From contig DNVW01000012.1 in the NCBI GenBank assembly GCA_003507395.1, forward strand, positions 95,069 to 159,068: 64,000 nucleotides of DNA, given 5' to 3'. A program made the translations under genes and the position numbers. Below the pieces are notes generated by a model that saw only the letters and a list, made by a program, of their open reading frames with translations, ran no database searches and was not told the DNA's origin. This DNA comes from Clostridiales bacterium (GTDB lineage: Bacteria > Bacillota > Clostridia > TANB77 > CAG-508). Every line of letters begins with the position of its first letter. Positions within the stretch are counted from its first letter, which is position 1. Shown here one piece after another: positions 9,117-19,098 of this stretch.

Positions 9117-10641
9117 TATATCTAGGAATAAATAATTGCTGTCCTATATTTATTTTATCAATTTTCTCTATTCCATTAACCCCAGCTATATTTTCTACAG
9201 TGGTTCTAAATTTTTTTGCTATTTTCCATAAACTATCTCCAGGTTTTACAAAATATATTGTCATACTATATGGATTTGTAGCTCTGTTTTCACCTGGCTG
9301 AATATTTTCTATTATATTAATGTCTAAATTTCTTGAATATTCTACTGAAAAATTTAAGTCTACTTTTATGTCTATACTTTCATCTGGCATTACTATAAAA
9401 TCTTGCATTCCAATTTCTATATTAGTATTTATGTTTGATGTAGGAACTATTCCATTTGCATCTATATTAAAATTAAATGGTATATTAACTTTCTTAGTAT
9501 TTATTCCGCCTTGAGTATTTGAAGCAAATATAAAGTTTAAGCTAACTTCTCCATCATACATAATTCTATCATTTAATATTTTTTGATTGTTTATTATTGG
9601 TGTGACCTCTACATCATACAATTTATTATTTCCTATTTCAGGTATTGTCTGTTTTTCCCTTATATTGCATACATTTTGAATACAATCTTTCTTTTGCATT
9701 ACTTTTATTCTTTTTTGTTCAAATGTTAAATCTATTGTTGGACTATATAAATCCTGTATTATATCTAATTGCCTGTTTTCATATGCTTGACAATATATTT
9801 CTAATTCCACTTCAACATAAATAGAGTGCTCTTCTACATTGTTTGGCTTTATTAAAACATTTCTAACCTCATATTTAATATTGCACAAACTTTCATCATT
9901 TACATCTTTAATATCTACAAATCCCATAACTGGTATAGTTTTTTGCAAAGTATTTATTCTATTATCTTCTGTTAAATATAATACTTTTACTTCTAAATCT
10001 GATTTTACTAATACTTTATTATAACTTATTTTGCTTTCTTTGTTTATAATTCTTATATCACTTTTCATAACTTCAGCTAAGTTATCTATATTATCTATTG
10101 AAAATGTATCTTTTGCATATACTTTTGTACTTCCTTCTCCTATTAATGTATTTATATTAATATTATTATTTAATGTTTGCACATCTCTTAGGTCTTCTAC
10201 CCCTTTTACTATATCTATATTTTCATTACTAAACATTTTGGTTTCTACCTCTAAAACAGCTTTAATATTAACTTTTCTTCCATTTAATACTTTGCATTCT
10301 ATTTCTTTTAATGTAAAAGTATTCTCCAAATTCATATTAATTTTAGCTTTTTCTGTATTTATTGTTTGACTAAAATCCAAGTTTGTATTAATACTTCTTA
10401 TATTATTTGATTCGCTATCTGCCAAATACATTATATATGTATTTATTGTTCCATCTATTTTTATTTTACCATCTTGTATTTCTTTTTTATATATACAAAC
10501 TGTACCACTTGTACTTATTGTCCCTAATATGTCTGGTTTTACGTCAGGAATAATTGCATCACCTTCTATTATAAAGCTATCTTTTCTTTGTTCTACTATT
10601 TGATTTATACATAAGCTGTCTCTTATGGTCTCTATTGTCAT
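9109..10641 (-). CDS. sipL: SipL-like spore coat assembly protein (DUF3794 repeats, LysM)
   Basis: 510 residues. Most of the protein consists of repeated beta-rich DUF3794/SpoVID-like modules, with DAIIPDVKPDIL near the N-terminus. The C-terminal about 48 residues form a LysM domain (VKPGDSLWKIAKKF, then GQQLFIPRY). In Clostridioides, SipL binds the SpoIVA ATPase through its LysM domain and anchors the coat to the forespore; spoIVA is encoded 11 kb away in this window. No signal peptide is seen, consistent with a mother-cell cytoplasmic protein. It is coupled to yunB. The name is by domain architecture and is fairly safe. Confidence 0.85.
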   Translation of the reverse strand: MTIETIRDSLCINQIVEQRKDSFIIEGDAIIPDVKPDILGTISTSGTVCIYKKEIQDGKIKIDGTINTYIMYLADSESNNIRSINTNLDFSQTINTEKAKINMNLENTFTLKEIECKVLNGRKVNIKAVLEVETKMFSNENIDIVKGVEDLRDVQTLNNNININTLIGEGSTKVYAKDTFSIDNIDNLAEVMKSDIRIINKESKISYNKVLVKSDLEVKVLYLTEDNRINTLQKTIPVMGFVDIKDVNDESLCNIKYEVRNVLIKPNNVEEHSIYVEVELEIYCQAYENRQLDIIQDLYSPTIDLTFEQKRIKVMQKKDCIQNVCNIREKQTIPEIGNNKLYDVEVTPIINNQKILNDRIMYDGEVSLNFIFASNTQGGINTKKVNIPFNFNIDANGIVPTSNINTNIEIGMQDFIVMPDESIDIKVDLNFSVEYSRNLDINIIENIQPGENRATNPYSMTIYFVKPGDSLWKIAKKFRTTVENIAGVNGIEKIDKINIGQQLFIPRYNG

Positions 10642-10662
10642 ATTTATACCTCCCTAATTTAA

Positions 10663-10734
10663 TCTAAAAGCTATACAGCTTTTAGTTATATATATTTAAG
10701 GACAATAAAAAAAATTCCTAAAACTAGGAATTTT
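10663..10734 (-). terminator. Two hairpins between veg and sipL
   Basis: Stem 10711-10734 (aaaattccta with taggaatttt, followed by T8 on the minus strand) is a clear intrinsic terminator for veg. A second perfect stem (ctaaaagct with agcttttag, about 10663-10684) lies nearer the sipL start and may be part of its 5' leader. Confidence 0.7.
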
Positions 10735-10750
10735 TTAAAATTTATTAATA

Positions 10751-11080
10751 TTATGCTGTTTGTATATTGACATTTTCTAATTGTACTTTTCTGCCTCTTT
10801 TGCTTTTTTCTTTTTGATATGGTGGTATTAATGGACTATATCCTACACCATCAAACACTTCAACTTCAACAGTTCTTGTTAGCACATCTGTATAACTATA
10901 TGTTACATTTCTATCATCTTCCTCATATTTTATTACGAAAATATTTGGATATGTTTTTTCTATTGTAGCCTCCTTTTCAAATGATTTAGTTCTTCCTAAT
11001 GAACCTTTTACAATTATCTTTTGTCCTATTTTTTCTGTAATGTCTGTTTTTAAGTCTAAGATTTCATTTTTGTAAATCAT
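10751..11080 (-). CDS. veg: Veg-like protein
   Basis: 109 residues, slightly longer than the 86-residue Bacillus Veg because of a basic C-terminal tail. The family core is plain: a KGSLGRTKSFEKEATIEKTYP-like SH3-like barrel with FVIKYEEDD and the signature SYSYTDVLTRTVEV-type strand. Veg has been linked to biofilm gene control and spore germination in Bacillus; in Clostridia the gene commonly accompanies sporulation genes such as yabG and sipL, as here. A terminator follows it. Confidence 0.88.
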   Translation of the reverse strand: MIYKNEILDLKTDITEKIGQKIIVKGSLGRTKSFEKEATIEKTYPNIFVIKYEEDDRNVTYSYTDVLTRTVEVEVFDGVGYSPLIPPYQKEKSKRGRKVQLENVNIQTA

Positions 11081-11152
11081 TTAATCACCTACTCCCTTCG
11101 GATATTCGAATTATATCATAGGAAATAGGTTATGTCAAAAAAGCAAACTACA

Positions 11153-11159
11153 TGTCGAA
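11153..11159 (+). promoter_or_regulatory. Candidate Spo0A box
   Basis: TGTCGAA, the core 0A-box sequence, lies in the 159-bp gap between yabG and veg. The position would suit control of veg. A seven-base match in AT-rich DNA is weak evidence on its own. Confidence 0.3.
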
Positions 11160-11239
11160 TCCCACTTTCCCTTTATTTCCAGCATTCTTAGTGTTCTTTT
11201 TCATTTATATTACATTTATGTTACAATTTTGTTACAATT

Positions 11240-12076
11240 TTACATTAACATTATTTTTTTCTTTCCGTTTGCTCCTATTCCACTAATTCCCCTTTTGCCA
11301 TCTCTTAACTCTCCTTCTATATCGTTTATAGTCAAAAACTTTTTTTCATCTGTTATAGCTACTCTTTCTGCAACTATTAATGGATCTATAAAATCAATTA
11401 ATATTCTGGCTGGTGATGATGCAAAGTTTGCACCAGCTAAAATTAATCCTTCATAATAACTTTGACAGGCTCCAGCAAAAATAACCAAATCCTTTTTTAG
11501 GTCTTGATAGTTTCTTGCTTGTTTAACACAATCTACAAAGTATCCAGAATTTCTATAATTGTGTATATCGTTATATTTAGTTCCCTTTTTTATCATTCCA
11601 TCATGTCCTGTTATTACAAGTATATCTGGTTTATATTTTATAAGCAAATCTGCTACTACAGATGATTGCTTACTTTCTGCAATATTTTTCACTATTGCAT
11701 TTAATCCAATTTTCTTATAATAATTATTTGCTTTAACACTATATTTTTTATCTCCATCTAAGTGCAGTATTTTCCCAGTATATATAATTTCTCTTTCTCT
11801 ATTATTTTTGCTATTGCTATATAGTTGTGAACATCTTTTTATTCTCTCTTGAAATCTTTTTTCTAATTTTCTTTCATTTTCTTCTACTAATTCTTTAGAT
11901 AATATTTCCAAATCATCTAATGGACTATCTGCCTTTATTCTAATTGTTACACCTTTTAATATAGCTACCTCTTTGTTATTTACTTTCATTATATCTTCTA
12001 CTACGAAAATTATATCTTTCCCATAAGATATACGTCCTACAATATCTCCTCTTTTTATTCTTTGCATATTATTCAC
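11240..12076 (-). CDS. yabG: Sporulation-specific protease YabG
   Basis: Cysteine-type protease that processes spore coat and cortex proteins (in Clostridioides it also cleaves preproSleC and CspBA). 278 residues, normal size. It has the SH3-like N-terminus (KRGDIVGRISYGKDIIF) and the catalytic region with VITGHDGM (His), DCVKQAR and FAGACQSYYEG (Cys), then the conserved tail FASSPARILIDFIDPL and GISGIGANGKKK. The start at 12076 has a weak ribosome site; MQRIKRG at residue 4 is an alternative. It is the usual neighbour of veg in Clostridia. Confidence 0.9.
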   Translation of the reverse strand: MNNMQRIKRGDIVGRISYGKDIIFVVEDIMKVNNKEVAILKGVTIRIKADSPLDDLEILSKELVEENERKLEKRFQERIKRCSQLYSNSKNNREREIIYTGKILHLDGDKKYSVKANNYYKKIGLNAIVKNIAESKQSSVVADLLIKYKPDILVITGHDGMIKKGTKYNDIHNYRNSGYFVDCVKQARNYQDLKKDLVIFAGACQSYYEGLILAGANFASSPARILIDFIDPLIVAERVAITDEKKFLTINDIEGELRDGKRGISGIGANGKKKIMLM

Positions 12077-12107
12077 TCCATAAAATACTTTACTTTTTAA
12101 TATAATA

Positions 12108-12114
12108 TGTCGAA
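12108..12114 (+). promoter_or_regulatory. Candidate Spo0A box upstream of yabG
   Basis: TGTCGAA about 32 bp upstream of the yabG start codon, in the region where its promoter should be. It is the second copy of this motif within 1 kb, both bracketing yabG. Only the core motif supports it. Confidence 0.3.
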
Positions 12115-12138
12115 TTTTATAATTTGTGCTAATGATAG

Positions 12139-12188
12139 GGGTGTCACAAATTGGGCAAATTGGACAATTAGGGACTGTCCCTAATTGA
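12139..12188. repeat. GGGAC-type palindromic repeat, copy 1
   Basis: Contains GGACAATTAGGGAC followed by its partial complement GTCCCTAATTG, a compact palindrome with TTGGGCAAATTGGACAATT half-sites. It belongs to the same degenerate family as the elements at 14628, 17364, 25741 and 35756. It lies just upstream of the ABC transporter operon. Confidence 0.6.
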
Positions 12189-12265
12189 GATTAATAAATT
12201 CTTAAGTTTTTATTCCTTGTTTTTTTATATTTTTATGTTATTATATTTTCATAGGAGGAAAAATT

Positions 12266-13177
12266 ATGGGAGATGTTATTTTAAAATGCCAAAATTTATA
12301 TAAACATATTGGCAAAAAGGAGATTTTAAAGGGAATATCTTTTGAAATTGGTGCTGGAGATATTCTTGGATTTATTGGACCTAATGGTGCTGGTAAAACA
12401 ACTACCATTAAATTAATTTTAGGATTACAAAACATTTCTAGTGGAACTGTAAAAATTAATGGTTTTGATATTAAGAAGAATTTTGAAAAAGCAATTGAAA
12501 AAGTTGGCGCTATTGTAGAGAATCCAGATTTATATATGTACTTGTCTGGATATGACAACTTAAAATTAGTATCTAACTTATATAAGAATGTTGATGATAA
12601 GCGTATCAACGAGGTTGTAAAATTAGTAGGATTAGAAAATAGAATTCATGATAAAGTTTCTAAATATTCACTTGGCATGAGACAAAGATTAGGGCTTGCA
12701 CAAGCAATTCTTCATAAGCCTAATTTGTTAATTTTGGATGAGCCAACTAATGGTTTAGACCCTGAGGGAATTAAAGAATTACGAGAACTTTTAGTTAAAC
12801 TGGCTTCTGATGAAAATATGGCAATTCTAATTTCTAGCCACAATTTAGCTGAGCTTGATAGTTTTTGTAATAAAGTATGTATTATTAAAAATGGAATTAT
12901 TATAGAAACCAGTGATATAGAAGCTGTAAAAAGTGAGTGCGCTGGTAGTTATTATATTTTTGAAGTAGATAATAATAAAAGAGCACAGCAATTTTTAGGA
13001 GAATCGGCAACGCTACTTCATAAAAATGAAGTACGAGTATTAGTAGAAAAAGATAATGTACCTTATTTAATTAAAGAATTAGTTATGCAAGATATTAAAA
13101 TTTATTCTGTAAGAAAAGAAAACATTTCTTTGGAAGATGCATTCTTGAAAAAGACGGGAGGTAATATAATTGATTAA
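12266..13177 (+). CDS. ABC transporter ATP-binding protein (BcrA-like)
   Basis: Nucleotide-binding subunit of an ABC-2 type exporter, 303 residues. Walker A GPNGAGKT at 38-46, signature YSLGMRQRLG near 135, Walker B LLILDEPTNG near 152 with the catalytic Glu, and an H-loop in ISSHN. The C-terminal about 75 residues are the extension typical of bacitracin/lantibiotic self-protection and Na+ export ATPases. AGGAGG precedes the ATG. It overlaps the permease gene, so the two form one transporter. Substrate unknown; there is no bacteriocin gene nearby. Confidence 0.9.
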   Translation: MGDVILKCQNLYKHIGKKEILKGISFEIGAGDILGFIGPNGAGKTTTIKLILGLQNISSGTVKINGFDIKKNFEKAIEKVGAIVENPDLYMYLSGYDNLKLVSNLYKNVDDKRINEVVKLVGLENRIHDKVSKYSLGMRQRLGLAQAILHKPNLLILDEPTNGLDPEGIKELRELLVKLASDENMAILISSHNLAELDSFCNKVCIIKNGIIIETSDIEAVKSECAGSYYIFEVDNNKRAQQFLGESATLLHKNEVRVLVEKDNVPYLIKELVMQDIKIYSVRKENISLEDAFLKKTGGNIID

Positions 13178-14630
13178 TTTAATAAAAAATGAATTTATAA
13201 AATTATTAAAAAAGAAAAGTATTTATATTGTTTTAATTATTACACTTTTGTTTGTAGTATTAATAAATTTTTTATACAAATATACTAGTAATAATAGTTA
13301 TTCTAGATATTTTGAAGATGATATTGATTATTATTCTCAATGTTTAAAATCTTTAGATTCTAATAATCCGGATGAGGTTGAAGCATATGCTGATATTAAA
13401 ACTCAACTTGATATTGTTACTTTGATATCGAAATATGAATTTGACACATGGCAAGCCAATATAATTCCCGAAAAATTAGGTAGCTCTATTGGCTCTATAA
13501 ATTATTATACTTATATTGAAAAAAATGAGACAGCCCTTGCTAATGCAAAACAGGAATATGATAAGCTAGTAGAAATTCTAGATTCTAATAATTGGAAATA
13601 TTTTGCTAATATTGAATTAAAGGAATTAAATGAAAAAATCAATTTAGAAGAAAATGCGAAACTTGCTATTACTGATAAATCTAGCTTAGAGGAGTCTAAT
13701 TATATTTTAAATATATACAAAATTGATAAACAAGTTTTAGAATGGAGATTATCAAAAGATATCTCTTATGATAATAGTTTTTTAAATACTGCTTTAAATG
13801 ACTATGCTAATTATTCTAAACATATACTTTCTTATGAAAGAGATAATGATTCTACTTATTCAGAGAAATTGGAATATTACAACTCTTTAGAAAGAGCAAA
13901 TATAAATAAATATTATATTGAAAATAATATTACAAATATAAGGGATGATGATAATAGAGACATATTAATTAATCTATTAAATGAATATGAATTGTTTATT
14001 TTAATATTTATAATAATGATATCTGGTTCTATTGTTAGTGATGAATTTAGTAAAGGAACTATTAAATTACTTCTTGTTCGTCCTTATAATAGGTTAAAAA
14101 TCTTATCTGCAAAGTTTATAACTTGCCTATGCATGTTAATATGTTTCATTATATTTATATCTGTTTGTCAATTATTGGTTGGTGGAATAGTTCAAGGATT
14201 CAATTGCTTAAACGTACCTGCTGTTGTATATAATCATAACACAAATACCATAGAAACAATGAGTATTGCAAAACATATAGTTATAACATCTTGTGCAAAA
14301 CTTCCAATGTATTTATTACTTATGACATTAGCATTTACAATTAGTACTTTATTTACTAATTCTGCACTTGCTATAGCATTACCACTTCTTGGATATATGG
14401 TTTCTTCTATAATCAATCAATTAGCATTATATGCTTTGTCACGTAATATAAAAATTTTATTATACTTTGTAACACCTAACTGGGATTTAACAAATTATTT
14501 ATTTGGTGGATTACCTATGTTTGAATCAATAACTTTACCTTTTTCTATAACAATATGTTTAATTTATTTATTAATAATGGTTTTCGCTTCTGCTATTGTA
14601 TTTAAAAAAAGAAATATAAAGAACATTTAG
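13170..14630 (+). CDS. ABC-2 type permease subunit
   Basis: 486-residue membrane partner of the preceding ATPase. Translation starts at TTG 13170, which overlaps the end of the ATPase gene by 8 bp and follows GGGAGG, so coupling is likely. One hydrophobic helix is at about 16-38. It is followed by a large extracytoplasmic, strongly charged region (about 50-270) rich in Asn, Asp and Tyr. Five further membrane helices fill the C-terminal half, where the ISGSIVSDEFSKGTIKLLLVRP segment marks the ABC2_membrane family. The big external loop resembles exporters for peptides or lipids. Confidence 0.85.
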   Translation: MINLIKNEFIKLLKKKSIYIVLIITLLFVVLINFLYKYTSNNSYSRYFEDDIDYYSQCLKSLDSNNPDEVEAYADIKTQLDIVTLISKYEFDTWQANIIPEKLGSSIGSINYYTYIEKNETALANAKQEYDKLVEILDSNNWKYFANIELKELNEKINLEENAKLAITDKSSLEESNYILNIYKIDKQVLEWRLSKDISYDNSFLNTALNDYANYSKHILSYERDNDSTYSEKLEYYNSLERANINKYYIENNITNIRDDDNRDILINLLNEYELFILIFIIMISGSIVSDEFSKGTIKLLLVRPYNRLKILSAKFITCLCMLICFIIFISVCQLLVGGIVQGFNCLNVPAVVYNHNTNTIETMSIAKHIVITSCAKLPMYLLLMTLAFTISTLFTNSALAIALPLLGYMVSSIINQLALYALSRNIKILLYFVTPNWDLTNYLFGGLPMFESITLPFSITICLIYLLIMVFASAIVFKKRNIKNI

Positions 14631-14673
14631 GGACAGTCCCCAATTGTCCAAACTGGACAATTGGGGACAACCC
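14628..14673. repeat. GGGAC-type palindromic repeat, copy 2
   Basis: An inverted repeat: GGACAGTCCCCAATTGTCCA, short spacer, then TGGACAATTGGGGAC. The arms CCCCAATTGTCCA and TGGACAATTGGGG pair perfectly over 13 bp. It overlaps the permease stop codon and lies between that gene and pyrG, so it could act as a bidirectional terminator while being a dispersed repeat. Confidence 0.7.
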
Positions 14674-16308
<1,635 letters not shown>

Positions 16309-16517
16309 TCATATAAACAAAAAAGATTTAAAAAATTAACCGCAAAATTGGTTTTTTTTAAATCTATAATTTATTCTAACACTACTTTTCATTTTTTGCA
16401 ATATTTTGTTTAGTTTATTGTTTTAAAAAAATAAACATTTTGAATTTTTTTCTGCTTTACATTATATATAAAACAAACTATAATAATTATATAGAAATTT
16501 TTTTAGAGGATATTTTT

Positions 16518-17366
16518 ATGAAAGAACTAATTGTAAATGATAAATATAATGAAAAAAAGTTAATACCATTTCTATTAGACAATTTTAATGGTTTAAATGT
16601 TAATACTGTTTATAAAGCTTTAAGAAAAAAGGACATTCGTGTTAATGATATAAAAATAAATTCTAATATTTCATTACAAACTCATGATTGTGTAAAAATA
16701 TATATTCCTGATAAATTTCTTTTTAAATCTGTAAATAATAATTTGAATATAATATATGAAGATAGCAATATTCTAATTATAAATAAACCTGCTGAAATCG
16801 AAGTCACAGGAGATAATTCTGTATCTTCCATGTTAAAAATTCAATATGATTTTATAGAGCCTTGTCACAGATTAGATAGAAATACAACAGGTTTATTAAT
16901 ATTAGCCAAAAATAAAGAGGCTTTAGATATATTATTAAAAAAATTTAAAAACAAAGAAATTGAAAAGCACTATAAAGCAATGATATATGGAATCCCTGCT
17001 GTTAAAAGTCAAAGATTAGAAGCATTTTTATTTAAGGACAATAAAAAATCTTTGGTTTATGTTTCTGATATTCCTAAAAAAGGATATGTACCAATAGTAA
17101 CCTCTTATAATATACTCGAAAAACATATTAAAGAAAATTATAGTATTTTAGATGTACAATTGCACACTGGTAAAACTCACCAAATTCGTGCACATTTAGC
17201 TCATATTGGTTATCCTATTATTGGGGATGGAAAATATGGTATAAACAAAATAAATAAGCAATTTGGTTTTAAAACTCAACAACTTTCTAGCTATTGCATA
17301 AAATTCAATTTTAAAACAGATGCCGGAATTTTAAACTATTTAAAAGATAAGCAGATATCACTTTAG
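16518..17366 (+). CDS. RluA-family rRNA pseudouridine synthase
   Basis: Converts uridine to pseudouridine in rRNA. I start at ATG 16518 (282 residues), after AGAGGAT; the longer frame from 16440 adds a hydrophobic stretch with no family match. An S4-like RNA-binding domain spans about 1-65 (KALRKKDIRVNDIKIN). The catalytic domain has CHRLDRNTTGLLILAK, with the active-site Asp, and the HTGKTHQIRAHLAHIGYPIIGDGKYG block near the C-terminus. Its position among rluC/rluD-type paralogues cannot be fixed from sequence alone. It is transcribed away from pyrG. Confidence 0.9.
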   Translation: MKELIVNDKYNEKKLIPFLLDNFNGLNVNTVYKALRKKDIRVNDIKINSNISLQTHDCVKIYIPDKFLFKSVNNNLNIIYEDSNILIINKPAEIEVTGDNSVSSMLKIQYDFIEPCHRLDRNTTGLLILAKNKEALDILLKKFKNKEIEKHYKAMIYGIPAVKSQRLEAFLFKDNKKSLVYVSDIPKKGYVPIVTSYNILEKHIKENYSILDVQLHTGKTHQIRAHLAHIGYPIIGDGKYGINKINKQFGFKTQQLSSYCIKFNFKTDAGILNYLKDKQISL

Positions 17367-17441
17367 GGACATACCTTTACTTTAAGGACTGTCCCTTTAG
17401 TGACAAAATGTCACAAAAAGGAACGTCCCCAAAGTGACACT
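17364..17441. repeat. GGGAC-type palindromic repeat, copy 3
   Basis: Two half-elements: GGGACATACCTTTACTTTAAGG with GACTGTCCCT, then GTGACAAAATGTCAC joined to AAAAAGGAACGTCCCC. The latter string also occurs in the large element at 25741-25862. It lies between two converging genes (pseudouridine synthase and DUF4363 protein). Confidence 0.65.
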
Positions 17442-17820
17442 AAAATATATTCACTATTTTTATTAAGTTTTTGTCTTTTATGTGTTCTAGTACAAATATA
17501 CATCTTTCTAAATTTTCTATTGCTATTTTTTCGTTATTTGTTTCTATATCTGCCTTTATTTTGGCTATTTCTGTATTTACTTTTTCTAATTCATCATGTT
17601 CTATATAGTAAGCTAAAGTTTCACTTTTTTTATCCCATTTTTCTTCTATATTTTCTATTTTTTTATATTTTTCTTCTTTATTTTGACTAATATAATCCTT
17701 TAGCTCATATAAGCCTATACTAATTTCTGAAACTGTTTTTTCTGTATATTTTTGAGTTATTATATCTCCCAGTATAATTAAAATGATTATTATTATAATT
17801 ATTATTGTCTCTTTATACAT
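17440..17820 (-). CDS. DUF4363-like membrane-anchored protein
   Basis: 126 residues: a single very hydrophobic N-terminal helix (isoleucine-rich, about 5-20), then an acidic and lysine-rich helical, probably coiled-coil, extracytoplasmic part (about 30-120). The pattern and the position directly after a DUF421 gene (3-bp gap) match the DUF4363 family, whose function is unknown. Co-translation with the DUF421 protein suggests they act together, perhaps in spore or envelope physiology; that is inference only. Confidence 0.7.
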   Translation of the reverse strand: MYKETIIIIIIIILIILGDIITQKYTEKTVSEISIGLYELKDYISQNKEEKYKKIENIEEKWDKKSETLAYYIEHDELEKVNTEIAKIKADIETNNEKIAIENLERCIFVLEHIKDKNLIKIVNIF

Positions 17821-17822
17821 TA

Positions 17823-18503
17823 TTATTTGCCTCCTTTACTTTTACTTTGGCAAAACATTTGCCCTTTACCATCTAATGTTACTAATAATGCTTCTTCTGG
17901 TTTTATATTAAATTTGTTTACTTGTTTTCTCAACCATTCATAATTTTTCCCTATTTGTTTTAAATTATCATACATGATCTTTCCATCTATTACCAAATCA
18001 TATGGTATGCCTTCGTACTCTGGCTGAATATTAAAGTCTGCTGGTATTGTATTTCTTTTATCTGGTTTTTGTATTACTGTTACCTGTCCATTAGTCTCTA
18101 AAATTGCGTATTCTACATCTCCTATGTTTACTATATTGTTACCTCTTAACCTTTCTTCTAACTCATTTATAGTAAATCTTTCTTTTTTTAATACTTTCTC
18201 ATCTATCCTTCCTCTATATATAAGGATAGATGGCTTTCCACATATTATTCCTCTTCCTTTGATACTTTTCATATTTATAATTGAAATTATTAAATGCATA
18301 ACCAATAATCCTAATATTGGAATTATTCCGTTTGTAATTGGTATTCCTGAATCTGACATTGGTATTGAAGCTAAATCTGCAATCATTATTGATATTGCAA
18401 GTTCAAAGGGCTGTAGTTGGCCTATTTCCCTTTTTCCCATTAATCTCATAACAACTAATACAATTATGTATAAAATAATTGATCTAATAAACGTAATTAT
18501 CAT
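17823..18503 (-). CDS. DUF421 family membrane protein (YetF/YrbG-like)
   Basis: 226 residues. Three N-terminal transmembrane helices, with the conserved MRLMGKREIGQLQPFELAI motif between the first two, then the cytoplasmic-type beta domain (about 95-226) with KGRGIICGKPSILIYRG-like and NGQVTVIQKPDKR segments. The Bacillus relatives are found in sporulation-linked or general membrane contexts, and the function is not established. The start at 18503 is supported by AGGAAAATG-type spacing. It forms an operon with the DUF4363 protein. Confidence 0.88.
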   Translation of the reverse strand: MIITFIRSIILYIIVLVVMRLMGKREIGQLQPFELAISIMIADLASIPMSDSGIPITNGIIPILGLLVMHLIISIINMKSIKGRGIICGKPSILIYRGRIDEKVLKKERFTINELEERLRGNNIVNIGDVEYAILETNGQVTVIQKPDKRNTIPADFNIQPEYEGIPYDLVIDGKIMYDNLKQIGKNYEWLRKQVNKFNIKPEEALLVTLDGKGQMFCQSKSKGGK

Positions 18504-18659
18504 TTTATCATTTTCCTTTTTCTAAATTTTACTTATTTTCAATACTATTTTTAACAAAAAAAAATATATTATTCGCATTTTTGAATAATATAATTTTTTT
18601 AGTTAATAATAAAATTATAAAACCATAAAATTGGTCAGATTTTAATAGGAGGTTTTAGT

Positions 18660-19034
18660 ATGTCAACAAATAATGCAAATGCGAATACTCAAAATGGCAC
18701 TAGTACAGCTTGGCAAATAATTGGTAGATTAATTACAGCTGGTGTAGTTCTTGCAATAACTGCATTCTTTACACCCGGATTTAGAATTAATAGTTTTTGG
18801 GCTTTAGCAGCTGCTGCAATAGTTCTTACTATTATAGATTATTTAATAACAAAATTCACAGGACTACATGCTAGTTCTTTTGGAAAAGGCTTTGTTGGTT
18901 TTGTACTTTCAGCAGTGGTTTTATATGTGACCCAATATTTTGTTGCTGGCTATACTGTTTCATGGATGGCTGCAATTATAGGTGCTTTGGTTTATGGGGT
19001 AGTTGATTACCTTTTACCCGGAGATCAACAATAA
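18660..19034 (+). CDS. Small four-helix membrane protein (YvlD/phage holin 4-like)
   Basis: 124 residues with a polar Asn/Thr-rich N-terminus (about 1-17), then four transmembrane helices. The arrangement resembles the pfam04020-type Phage_holin_4_2/YvlD group, which despite the name are mostly chromosomal envelope-stress proteins. AGGAGG precedes the ATG and nothing phage-like is nearby. It is convergent with glmU, sharing a strong hairpin. Membrane location is clear; the family assignment is a guess. Confidence 0.6.
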   Translation: MSTNNANANTQNGTSTAWQIIGRLITAGVVLAITAFFTPGFRINSFWALAAAAIVLTIIDYLITKFTGLHASSFGKGFVGFVLSAVVLYVTQYFVAGYTVSWMAAIIGALVYGVVDYLLPGDQQ

Positions 19035-19040
19035 TAATTA

Positions 19041-19087
19041 ATTTTGAGGATGCCCTTTTATCATAAAAGTGACATCCTCAATTTTTA
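19041..19087. terminator. Bidirectional terminator
   Basis: A long stem (ATTTTGAGGATG with CATCCTCAATTTTT) with an inner CTTTTATCATAAAAG foldback, lying between converging genes with T/A runs on both outer sides. Confidence 0.75.
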
Positions 19088-19098
19088 ATTTTTATTCT

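Noticed and set aside
18660..19034. Prophage holin
   Set aside because: No phage genes are near; the four-helix protein fits chromosomal YvlD-type proteins better.
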